64,000 bases of DNA, taken from positions 62,001-126,000 of the forward strand of contig CALSFV010000069.1 in the NCBI GenBank assembly GCA_943737045.1. The letters run 5' to 3'. Each line of letters opens with the position of its first letter. The stretch's first letter is position 1. The translations under genes were made by a program, and so were the position numbers. The notes beneath the pieces were generated by a model. That model ran no database searches. It was not told where the DNA came from and saw nothing but the letters and a program-made list of their open reading frames with translations. Below are positions 54,901 through 64,000 of this stretch, in pieces. Source of the DNA: Parapristionchus giblindavisi. Taxonomy: Eukaryota; Nematoda; Chromadorea; Rhabditida; Diplogasteridae.

Positions 54901-55965
54901 TCTCTCTATCTAACCTATCTATCTAACCTATCTAACCTCTCTATCTAACCTATCTATCTAAGCTCTCTATCTAACAAGGGAATCCTTTCAGCTCGCGGAA
55001 AGCAATCCAGATGAAAATTTGCCCAGGCATTGTTGAAAGCAATGGAAAATGATATGTGAAGTCGGAAAATGCAGCAGGGCAATACCCGAGCCGCAGCATC
55101 CATCCAAACTTGGTCAATTGTTGGCGCGCATTCGCCGCCAACAATGTGAATTTATTGTTCCTATCTCTGAAGAATGGTATCAATTTGATTGGTGAATGCA
55201 TTGGAAAGTATCTCGTACATTACAGACAAAAAGATTCCGAAAAGATAACATCAAAGCTGTTGTACGAAGGAACTGCGCCACCAATAAGGTTTCATTCATT
55301 GCTTCAGAATGCGGCGAATGCGCACTAAGTTTGACCAAGTTTGGATAGATGCTGCGGCTAGGGTATTGCACTGCTGCATTTTTCGACTTCACATATCATT
55401 TTCTATCGCCTTCAACAATGCTTCTGCAAATTTTCATCTGGATCTAACCTATCTAATCTCCCTATCTAAGCTCTCTATCTAACCTCTCTACCTAACCTGT
55501 CTATCTAAGTTCTCTATCTAACCTCTCTATCTAAGCTCTCTATCTAACCTATCTATCTAACCTATCTATCTAAGCTCTCTATCTAACCTCTCTATCTAAC
55601 CTATCTAACCTCTCTATCTACACTGAGAGCAAACTTACCTGGCAAATCGTTACCCCGATACACTTTCCTGGCAAACGATTACCCCAAATGCATTCTCTAT
55701 CTAATCTATCTAACCTATCTAACATCTCTATCTAACCTATCTATCTAAGCTCTCTATCTAACCTCTCTATCTAACCTATCTAAGCTCTCTATCTAACTTA
55801 TCTAACCTCTCTATCTGACCTATCTATCGAACCTCTCCATCTAACCTATTGCTGTAAACGTGGAGGGTGACTTATTATACCCTCATCTTACAGTAACGGT
55901 GGATATCTAAATACCGTAACCCGCACCTATTTGTTTATCTAATCTAATATATCTATCTAACCTAT
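51905..55965. repeat. CTATCTAACC satellite with 1,156-bp higher-order period
   Basis: Built from CTATCTAACCTATCTAAGCT-type 4-mer and 10-12-mer variants. Rare variants mark a higher-order repeat: CTTTAACCTC at 52041 and 53197, and ATTTAACCTT at 52211 and 53367, are both 1,156 bp apart with the same context. A shorter period of about 209 bp (AATCTATCTATCTAAGC) is visible near 52850/53060 and 54010/54220. It is interrupted by the foldback at 55005 and by a 70-bp block at 55622-55690 starting CACTGAGAGCAAAC that resembles a MITE end. Confidence 0.95.
55005..55443. mobile_element. 439-bp foldback element within the satellite
   Basis: ATCCAGATGAAAATTTG at the left and CAAATTTTCATCTGGAT at the right, with arms of about 110 bp (GCAGCATCCATCCAAACTTGG mirrored). 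A middle pair, CGCATTCGCCGCC against GGCGAATGCGC, is also mirrored. No coding content beyond arm translations. Confidence 0.88.
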
Positions 55966-56179
55966 CCATCGAGGATATGCTTTTACCTTTTCTCTCCCTC
56001 CATCTTCCTCTCTCCCTCCCTTTTTCTTTCTCTTCATTTCACATCATGATCAGTCGCTCGGTCAATGTACTACACTGGATATGGTGAATCAATTAGTGCG
56101 ACATGTTAACCTGATCCTTTAACAAAATAAGCTTTATCAACAGATATAAACATACGAACCAGTACAATTAGAAAAACAT

Positions 56180-56990
56180 TCTTAGATACAAAATCAAACT
56201 GAATGGAAGAGAGAGCACAGGACATGGTGGATGACGTCGTACCTCGTCTCCAGTATTCTCACGTCAGCGACCATCACAGGAATGAAATAAGTTATCCCTG
56301 AAATAAAATCAAATGAAAATGTGATGATATCGATTAAAAATGATGATATTTAAATAAGAAAGCTTACTTCAAGTTGTTGTGATCCCATCGATGATGTGGA
56401 ATCCCCGTCTCACTCGTCTTCGTTGGTAGCTCCATCTCGTTCGTCGGATAGAGGCGCGGCTCCCATCAAGATCGTGTTGATTGCTTGACATCTGCAATGA
56501 ATAAGAGTAAAATGAGCAAAAAATATGGTAAATTATGATAAGGTGAAAAAAAGAAAATATTGAAATTTAAGGGAGAAATCTTACTTCCAGTTGTTGTATG
56601 GGCTCTCAATGACGTCGTAGTTAATGGTAGAGGCTACCCTCGATGATGCCGTGGCCGATGTTGATAGTAGCTCCCTCAACGTAAGTTGCTGATTCCATTA
56701 GGTTGGCTCCAAACCTGGACGAAAACTAATTAACCTAACGATAATGATGAAAATAGAATAATGATATAACCACAAAATATATGAATTATAATGAAGAATA
56801 CGGCGAAATTATATGATGACATAATAAGTAGGAATACTCACTCGTAGTCGTTGTTATGGAATGGGAATAGATGTTAAAATAGGCTCCCCACCAGGCTCGA
56901 GAGTAGAATACTTCCATTCGTCGTTGTAGATTAGGTGCTCTAACTGAAATGAAAATAATTAATATGGGGAAAAAGTCAAGCTAAAAATGA
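56180..56990 (-). pseudogene. array of three or four exon-like modules, decayed
   Basis: About every 220-250 bp a higher-GC segment of 100-130 bp is bounded on the minus strand by an acceptor-like ...CAG and a donor-like GTAAG. Pieces read 'GANLMESATYVEGATINIGH', 'INYDVIESPYNNW' and 'MEVFYSRAWWGAYF', but most segments contain a stop in every frame. They may be remnants of a gene carried by the TIR element or a repeat of exons. No function can be given. 57000-57440 is AT-rich, with nothing seen. Confidence 0.35.
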
Positions 56991-57852
56991 GCAAAAGATG
57001 ACGAAATGTGAAAATGAGCAATAAACTTGATAAATGATGTAAAATAAATGATGTAAAAGTAAAATGAATAAAATTTGAGCAATAAATACGATAATAAACG
57101 AGAAAACAAACAAAAAATGAACAAAAAAAAGAAAATGCTAAAAATGAAGACTCACACGAAATCTACCGTAAGATAGGTTTCCACTTGATAGTCCATCGTG
57201 CACAAAAAATTATATGAATAATAATGGTGTGATTGAAATTAATTATGCAATTTTTGCTGTAATTTTATATTAATTATTATTTTTCTCCTACTGGATCATG
57301 TTCTACATGGTCGAATTGACTATATTGTAAAGAAAAAGCAAATCAATTCGTTGAAATAACGATTTAAATTGGCGATGAAGTTGTACAGTTGTAACTTAAA
57401 ACGCAATTTTCTTTCATAATTTCAATTAATTATTAGCTCTTTTGTACTTTACTGAATTCTCCATAGTCGAATTGATCATATTGTCAAGAAAAATCAAAGC
57501 AATTCATAAATTTTCCAGTTGTAAAACTTTGAGTCGACCTAAAATTAATATTAGGTCGAATTTCAAAATTCCATCCGACAGAATTTTGCGCTGCGTCCTA
57601 CTAAATAGGAAAATGAAAACCGCGTCGCTCCATCTTTAATATCCGTTGGTCTCAAGAACTTTTTAGTTTTTACCGTAGTCTGACGGGGTTACGGTAATAG
57701 ATATGGTGGTGCGGTCAATTGGAAAAATGTAGCGCCATCCCTGCTCTATCGATCAAAAAAAAGTATGACTTGATTGCTCTCTTGTGGCTCTCGTACGAAC
57801 GTTTTGTCGTGAAGGCACTTTAGCTGACCCTCTTGTAGCTCTCTATATACTT

Positions 57853-58516
57853 TTGGATCTATTGGTTTGTTATTTTTACTGTCAATTATATTTATCTGCT
57901 GAATCTAATCAATAATACTTAATATCGTAACTTAATATGACACTTTCCGGTCAATCAATCAATATCTCATTACAGTACTCCCTATCATCTCCACAATACT
58001 CTCCTTCTTCTCCCGATCAGAATCAATAATATGAATATATCATGTATGAAGTAAGAAGTTTGTCATCTTGTTTGAAGCAATCACAATGATTTATCTCGTT
58101 AATCTTTTTCCCTCTTTATATAGTCCCGGTAGATCACTCATACATTCTTTTCCAGTTCGTAGTTGTTGTTCTATCATATTCGTTGTTTTATTCTCATTCT
58201 TATTTGAATTACATAATCAATCAATCAATATTGTGCGTTGTTGTTCATTAACGATCAATTATTTAACACTACATCCTTAAGTACTTATTCTCACCACCAG
58301 ATGTTTTAGTTGATTTATGGCTTATAGCGATCTTTTTGTTAATAGATTAGTAGCTAATAGAAAAGTTGTTTTTGTTTTTACTAACACAGATGAATCTGAT
58401 ACTTTGACTAGTTCATCCGTTATATTTTTAAACTATTTGATCCCATACTTCACCATTCCTCTGTCTTTAATCAAGTACCATAGATTAATATTGATGACCG
58501 GTTCTATTCCATAACT
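57853..58516 (+). pseudogene. hydrophobic exon fragments, possible 3' half of the interrupted gene
   Basis: 57853 onward reads GSIGLLFLLS, then hydrophobic frames in 57975-58060, 58068-58280 ('SCCSIIFVVLFSFLFELHN') and 58317-58514 ('VIFLNYLIPYFTIPLSLIK'). Splice phases were not fixed, so the link to 50976-51345 is tentative. Confidence 0.3.
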
Positions 58517-58530
58517 CCCAGTTATTCGTC

Positions 58531-58650
58531 TACATGATCTCTAATCGTTCTTTCAATAATTAATAAAAATGGATCAATATTCATGTTATTCATTTACACA
58601 TCTACATGATCTCCAATCGTTCTTTCAATAATTAATAAAAATGGATCAAT
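58531..58650. repeat. tandem duplication of about 71 bp
   Basis: CATGATCTC(T/C)AATCGTTCTTTCAATAATTAATAAAAATGGATCAAT occurs twice in direct orientation, at 58535 and 58606. Confidence 0.9.
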
Positions 58651-58946
58651 GGATAGAGACATCTATGTATCAACATCAATCACACATACAAAGAATAGTA
58701 GTGAAAATGGTATTCACAAGAAGAAGAATACAAGAAATCAAAGATCTTTATCATTATCTAAATAACATAGTCTATTCATTTAAAGTATCCTGTTTCTCAG
58801 CCATTTCATCTTCTACAGTATCCTCTAAATATAATCAATCATCTCATCATTACAACAACATGAACGACGATGAATCACATGACAATTGTGAAGGATTCAT
58901 TCTTGATCATCCTAAAACAAATACACAAATAGATCATATTCATTAA
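58641..58946 (+). CDS. hypothetical 101-residue protein
   Basis: An intact single-exon frame: a polar N-terminus, a hydrophobic helix-like middle (YHYLNNIVYSFKVSCFSAIS) and a polar, His- and Asp-rich tail. The start lies in the 71-bp duplication. No relatives are recognised and codon content is not decisive. Confidence 0.3.
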   Translation: MDQWIETSMYQHQSHIQRIVVKMVFTRRRIQEIKDLYHYLNNIVYSFKVSCFSAISSSTVSSKYNQSSHHYNNMNDDESHDNCEGFILDHPKTNTQIDHIH

Positions 58947-59054
58947 CACAATCACTTATATTCACTACACTATAAGCTGTAATACCCTTATCGCATTATA
59001 ATCTAATAGATACAATCAATAAATCAATAATAGAAAATAACTAACCAACTCGTA

Positions 59055-59469
59055 ATAGGAGATGAAGCTAATGGTGATGGAATTACAATGAATTCTTTCA
59101 CTGCTGCTATAGATAGACGATGATATATCCTTCAATATATAATATTCATTCAGAGATCAAGATCAACTATGAAAGATACCTTTGGTGGTCTTAATCTCTT
59201 TCTTCTCAATCATACTAATATTAGAGGAAATAGATGTGATACTACTAGTAGCTATAGATAGATCAATAGATTGATAGGAATGATAATGAATACCTTTTCA
59301 GAATGATGACCAATATTTATGGTTGATCAGATGTAGACGACTTCAATAATTCAATCATACTTTCAGTTATTCAATTCCTATATGCATGTACAGTGTAGAT
59401 AAAAGGATAAGTAAAGCGTACCTTGGTGATTAATCCTTTTGATAAAGTTCGAGGTGATGATGTATCCAT
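59055..59469 (-). CDS. small unidentified gene with three short exons
   Basis: Exon 1 from 59469 (MDTSSPRTLSKGLITK, then a GTACGC donor at 59422), an exon near 59245-59185 ('SSITSISSNISMIEKKEIKT') and an exon near 59140-59060 ('YHRLSIAAVKEFIVIPSPLA'). Short and Ser-rich. The 3' end is not fixed. Confidence 0.35.
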
Positions 59470-59579
59470 TACTTGTTAAGAAATGAGATGAATTTATCTT
59501 GTTAAGAAATGAGAAATGTGATGAATTTGTCACCAGACAATATTTCGTTCCGATAATAAAAATTAGGCATTTAAAAAAA

Positions 59580-59626
59580 TACGCGGCGGTGCAGGTGCAC
59601 GGTGCAGGTGCAGGTGCAGGTGCATA
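59580..59626. repeat. GGTGCA microsatellite
   Basis: Four to five GGTGCA units around 59588-59622. The stretch 59640-60210 shows no supported gene. Confidence 0.8.
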
Positions 59627-60214
59627 GTACTATTCGCCTCTACAGACTGCAGACAGATCTGTGCGGCGCAGAGGTGCTTCAATTGGAACAACCGATTACG
59701 GTAGAAATTAGAGTTGGGTCAGCCTAGGACAGATTCTTTAAAATCACATTTCACCGCAATTTTCTAATTCAATAGTAAAACGAAAAAAATCTGTTATAAT
59801 AATATGAATCGGGGTTGTCGAATTAATCAGAAAATAGAGATATCGGAACTTTAAAGCGCTCTGACAACTGTATTCTTACAATACTATTTTTTCTCTAACA
59901 CTCTCCTAATCGCATGCTCTCTCCCGCCTCTCTAACCTGATGTAGATAGTGTCGCGCGTTTGTGCAAAATGATTTTTTTGCACTAATTAATGCATGAGAA
60001 GTCTTGAGCACGGTTTTAATATAATAATTAAGAAACTAATCGTGCAAAGACGTCAACCTCATTCTCATTTACTATTTCCATTGAATTAGCGGTTAAAAGA
60101 AGCGTTACCTCACTCAATGGCTTCTTCATTCCGCACACTATTTTTCTGTTCTCTAACAGCGAGAAAGCATTGTGCGTTTTTTTACTGTGCGATAAACTGT
60201 ATTCTATGTAAATA

Positions 60215-60720
60215 CAGTGGTGCACGTAAGCCTTTTCAACAGGCTCCACGCGGCATAGCGCCGCGCCACGCGCCACCACGCCTGGCGTTTTTCTCGATGA
60301 ATAAAGACTTAAAAATTATGTTTATAGTAGCGATCGCTTACCTGTTTGGGAGGCTAAAATATGCCATAGTAACCAAAATTTTTGGTTGTGTCTGAATAGT
60401 TTTTCCAAAATTATCAAAATTATCACACCATTATAATAATTTGAATTCCCGCTCACGCCGCGCGTTTACCGCGCGTTGCTTTTGCGAGGGAATATTTAAA
60501 TTTTCAAAATTACAAAAGTACGAATTTTGGAAAAACTATTCAGACACAACCGAAAATTTTGGTTACTATGGCATATTTTAGCCTCCCAAACAGATAAGCG
60601 ATCGCTACTATAAACATAATTTTTAAGTCTTTATTCATCGAGAAAAACGCCAGGCGTGGTGGCGCGTGGCGCGGCGCTATGCCGCGTGGAGCCTGTTGAA
60701 AAGGCTTACGTGCACCACTG
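60215..60720. mobile_element. 506-bp TA-flanked palindromic MITE
   Basis: Ends CAGTGGTGCACGTAAGCC and its perfect complement, TA on both sides. Arms of about 200 bp are almost identical, so both strands show the same 58-residue translation. The centre is GC-rich. Confidence 0.93.
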
Positions 60721-60825
60721 TATAATAAATTGTTCTTTGTTTGCAAAAAAACAACGCAATGAGCAAATGAAATAGTGTAAACGACGTGCCACTCACGAGC
60801 GGGGCTATATACAGAACCTGGCCAG

Positions 60826-61305
60826 AAAGTGTTATGTGGTGTTAATTTCTTGTAAATGGAATTGGAAATTGTAAAAAGGGTGTTAATTTTGTTCACTTGT
60901 AAATAGCATTGTAAAAAGCAAATATCTCGGTTCTCTGATTAGTTAGAGACTTGAAACTTGGTTTTTAGGTTAGAAACCACTAAAAAAAGCTTATAAACGA
61001 AGTTTCAAGTCTCTAGCTCCACAAAGAGCGGAGATATTTGGTTTTTACAAGAATGTTCGAGTTTTTCCTGAAAAATCTTGTAAAAAGCAAATATCTCCAT
61101 TCTTAGTATAGCTAAAGACTTGAAACTTCGTTTATAAGCTTTTTTCGTGGTTTCTAACCTAAAAACCAAGTTTCAAGTCTCTATCTAGTCAGAGAACCGA
61201 GATATTTGCTTTTTACAATGCTATTTACAAGTGGGCAAAATTAACACCCTTTTTACAATTTCCAATTCCATTTACAAGAAATTAACACCACATCATATAT
61301 AACAC
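60826..61305. mobile_element. 480-bp palindromic element
   Basis: AAGTGTTAT-GTGGTGTTAATTTC on the left mirrors GAAATTAACACCAC-AT-ATAACACTT on the right. The arms of about 200 bp include GCAAATATCTCGGTTCTCTGA and GACTTGAAACTT. No coding content. Confidence 0.88.
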
Positions 61306-61480
61306 TTCCCGGTGTTATATTTAACACTTTTTAGGTTTTACCGGAGTAGACTTAAAAAACGTGTTATATTTAAGACCTCCTAGGTCTTATGTACAATAGA
61401 GTACAGCTGTTTTGGTCGGTCTTTTAAAACTTTTGTCTCTGTGTGTAGAAGAGACCATTGAGAGAGATTACGCTCTCTTT

Positions 61481-63461
61481 TAAGAGAGATGGCCGTTAAG
61501 ACTCGACCACCCCCCCCCCGACGCGTGCGCTAGCAATGAGAACTGGGAGTCCATACTTGGGTGTTAGGAGTGTCATCGGCCCTTATTACACAAAACAGCT
61601 GAAATTTCCTGTTTGTGCCCTCAGGCTATTAGAAAAATTAATTTCAAAAATACACTTTCAAAAATCATAATTTCTCAAATTGTTGAGATGAAGTCTAAAT
61701 ACCATTTGCGATGCGTTTAGGGTGCACAGTGCTTGCTAATTCACTATTAGCATCGAATGTGCGTTGATTCCTAAACCACTTTTTTGACTCAAAATTTTGG
61801 TTTTTCCGGACAAATCATCGCTTGTTGTAGCAGCTGACAAACATTTCCGACCAGGTATTGTAACCTAAGAAATTCTGTATCGATTTCACTTAAAACAAGG
61901 TTCTTCCCGTTAGACCATTTTGGCGAATTTTTCGCTTGAACTTCCGTCATAGATGGTTATCCCGAACAAATGCTGTATTTTCCAAACGATTGGTGTGGAA
62001 TTGTGGTCTACTCAAAGTTTCGAGGTGAGACGAGTAAAATGACACAAGAAGCCCATCACATGGATCAATTTGAAAATTTCGATTTTCACGACCAGTCATG
62101 GTTTTCACGGTCATGGTCTGAAAATTTCAAAATTTCTCAAGTTTAAAATGTTTTCATTTATGTGAAGTACTAATGATGTGAATAATATTCAGCCAATGCT
62201 CAATGGCTGATCTCTTTTTCAACCTTTTTTTCGAAACTTTTCATTCTGATTGCGTGCGAAAAATCAGAATTGTGTTTGAATCAGTTTCCAACTTGCTTTC
62301 TGTAACATTCTGTCTTAGTACTTTGCAATGTGCATAATCAATATGAAAATCGTTTATTTTCGAAAATTCATTTTTTTGCCATGACCCCGGGTCATGGAAA
62401 TCGATTTTTCAAAAGCGAGCTAAATGCCGGGATTTCAGTTCTACTATGTTTACTCATCATGCAACTTCACATTGTCATTGTCATTAGCTCATTGTCGCAG
62501 CATTCGAGTCGACAAACTGCAATATTTCAGAAATTTGCCGAAAAAGTAGGCACTCGAATTGAATTTTTTGAATTTTTGAAAATGAACGATTTTCATATTG
62601 ATTATGTACATTGCATAGTACTATGACAGAATGTTACAGAAAGCAAGTTGGAAACTGATTCAAGCACAACTTTGATTTTTCGCACACATTCGGGATGAAA
62701 ATTTTCGAAAAAATGGTTGAAAAGAGAGATCAGCCATTGAGGATTGGCTGAATATTATTCACATCATTAGTACTTCACAATAAGCCACATAAATCAAAAC
62801 ATTTCAAACTTGAAAAATTTTGAAATTTTCGGACCATGACACCCCCCGTCATAAAAATCGAAATTTTCAAATTGATCCAAGTGATGGGCTTCTTGTGTCA
62901 TTTTACTGGTCTCACCTCGAAACATTGTGTAGACCACAATTCCGCACCAATCGTTTGGAAAATACAGAATTTGTTCGGGAAAACCATCTATGACGGAAGT
63001 TCGAGCGAAAAATTCGCCAAAATGGTCTAACGGGAAGAACCTTGTTTTAAGTGAAATCGATACAGAATTTCTTAGGTTACAATACCTGGTCGGAAATGTT
63101 TGTCAGCGGCTACAACAAGCGATGATTTGTCCGGAAAAAACAAAATTTTGAGTCAAAAAGTGGTTTAGGAATCAACGCACATTCCATGCTAATGCTAATA
63201 GTGAATTAGCAAGCACTGTGCACCCTAAACGCATCGCAAATGGTATTTAGACTTCATCTCAACAATTTGAGAAATTATGATTTTTGAAAGTGTATTTTTG
63301 AAATTAATTTTTTCTAATAGTCTGAGGGCACAAACAGGAAATTTCAGCTGTTTTGTGTAATAAAGGCCGATGACACTCCTCACACCCAAGTATGAGTCCA
63401 TTCCCAGTTCTCATTGCTAGCGCACGCGTCCGGGGGTGATCGAATATAATCGAGTCTTATT
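61481..63461. mobile_element. 1.98-kb palindromic element with arms of about 900 bp
   Basis: Outer ends AAGACTCGA-CACCCCC and GGGGGTGATCG...CGAGTCTT, then GACGCGTGCGCTAGCAATGAGAACTGGGAGTCCA mirrored at 63395-63430. Arms stay complementary with scattered mismatches to the centre near 62450. A CCATGACC(CCGG)GTCATGG palindrome lies at 62380. No transposase; the 62330-62626 frame is near the centre and unsupported. Confidence 0.9.
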
Positions 63462-64000
63462 GTTAGGGAACAGGCCTTTGAAACAGCCGATACATAGCTC
63501 GAAAATTGCTTGAAAATGATGCTCAAATGCACGAATTTATTTATCAAAATGGCGGAGAATGATATTTCATCTTTTCACATCGAAGATTGCCGAACCAGTC
63601 GTGCAAATGCACGAATGCGGATCTCTAGTGTAGAGTCATCGAAACCGAATGGTTTTATATTTTTCAACGCAATTAATGTTTTAATTAGATGCGAAATGAT
63701 GTTTCTAATCAAGATGTAAAGTTGATAATAAGTTGAGAAGTAAACTTATGAATTCTCCAACGTGAGCTAACCAAGATGGAAATAGATTAACTCAGTACAT
63801 CGAAGTATCAGATAATATAAAGGAAATTGAACATGGAAAGTTCCGGCTAATGTTTTTATCGATGAGAATAGCTTCATTCGATAAAGGAAAAGTTTCTGAA
63901 TCACATAGTAAAAGGAATTAAATAGCTAAAAGAATAACGCATATTGGTGGTAATGTATGGATGGTGTTCAGTTCAATGAATGGATGGTGTTCAGTTCAAT
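63462..64000. other. no gene identified; edge minisatellite
   Basis: 63955-64000 has two copies of ATGGATGGTGTTCAGTTCAAT, possibly the start of a tandem array beyond the window. Confidence 0.6.

Larger units (their letters stand above)
51493..57850. mobile_element. 6.4-kb TIR element carrying a 4-kb satellite
   Basis: The left arm (51493 to about 51900) and right arm (about 57440-57850) are inverted copies over about 400 bp: GTATAT(T/A)GAGAGCTACA outermost, then GTGCCTTCACG, GATCGATAGAGCAGGGATG, CACCACCATATCTATTACCGTAAC and GGACGCAGCGCA. Between them lie the CTATCTAACC satellite, a foldback insertion and exon-like remnants. No clear target duplication or transposase. The arms differ by many substitutions, so it is not young. 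Confidence 0.82.

Noticed and set aside
51905..55965. Telomere or former telomere array
   Set aside because: Units are TTAGATAG-like in reverse and not any known TTAGG/TTAGGC telomere repeat; the array is enclosed by TIRs.
60117..60896. Two ORFs on opposite strands ending in the same peptide
   Set aside because: They are the two arms of one palindromic MITE, so identity is structural and not evidence of coding.

Overview
The window reads as nuclear DNA of a nematode-like animal: AT-rich, with intron-split genes (most introns 31-60 nt, GT-AG), a cuticlin-type ZP-domain protein with a furin site and C-terminal membrane anchor, and ordinary housekeeping genes. All exon models were assembled by eye from reading frame, splice sites and phase; no database was searched. 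The species is not determined.

Layout. 1-6.5 kb is part of a Maverick/Polinton virus-like element: a membrane glycoprotein with a large coiled coil, a small structural-like protein, the FtsK/HerA-type packaging ATPase, a DUF8207-like protein, several small ORFs, and a long hairpin built on a CCTTCTAT array. 6.5-15 kb is gene-poor: a C/T-rich tandem repeat, a TA-flanked MITE with a tRNA-like core, an element whose arms are TTGCCCAAC arrays, and a 5'-truncated LINE. 15-17 kb holds the 3' half of a membrane-protein gene with a hAT-type MITE inside a coding exon. 17.5-22.6 kb is RER1 (minus strand), whose introns hold four inverted-repeat elements. 22.7-29.4 kb is a 6.7-kb Mutator-like element with a perfect 9-bp target duplication, satellite-filled terminal repeats and nested insertions. 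30-38.7 kb has an unidentified minus-strand gene split in an exon by a 1,958-bp inverted-repeat element, a small gene, and the ZP/cuticlin gene. 39-48 kb is a compact gene cluster: CCP6/AGBL4, SRSF2, NUDT9, a Nup88-like gene and two unidentified genes. 48-51 kb is an intron-rich MULE-transposase-derived gene with a 20-bp satellite in one intron, followed by a membrane-protein fragment. 51.5-57.9 kb is a 6.4-kb TIR element carrying a 4-kb CTATCTAACC satellite with a 1,156-bp higher-order period. The remainder is small gene fragments and three large palindromic elements.

How it fits together. NUDT9, SRSF2 and CCP6 lie head to tail on the minus strand with gaps of 90 and 194 bp, so they may be co-transcribed. 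The dominant theme is inverted-repeat DNA. At least 15 elements can fold back on themselves, and many have arms made of short tandem motifs. Two of them, from different superfamilies judged by 8-bp versus TA duplications, sit inside coding exons. In both cases removing the element plus one target-site copy restores an open frame that agrees with every neighbouring splice phase. This is the most interesting signal here. It suggests very recent insertions, or a host ability to remove inverted-repeat elements from RNA or somatic DNA.
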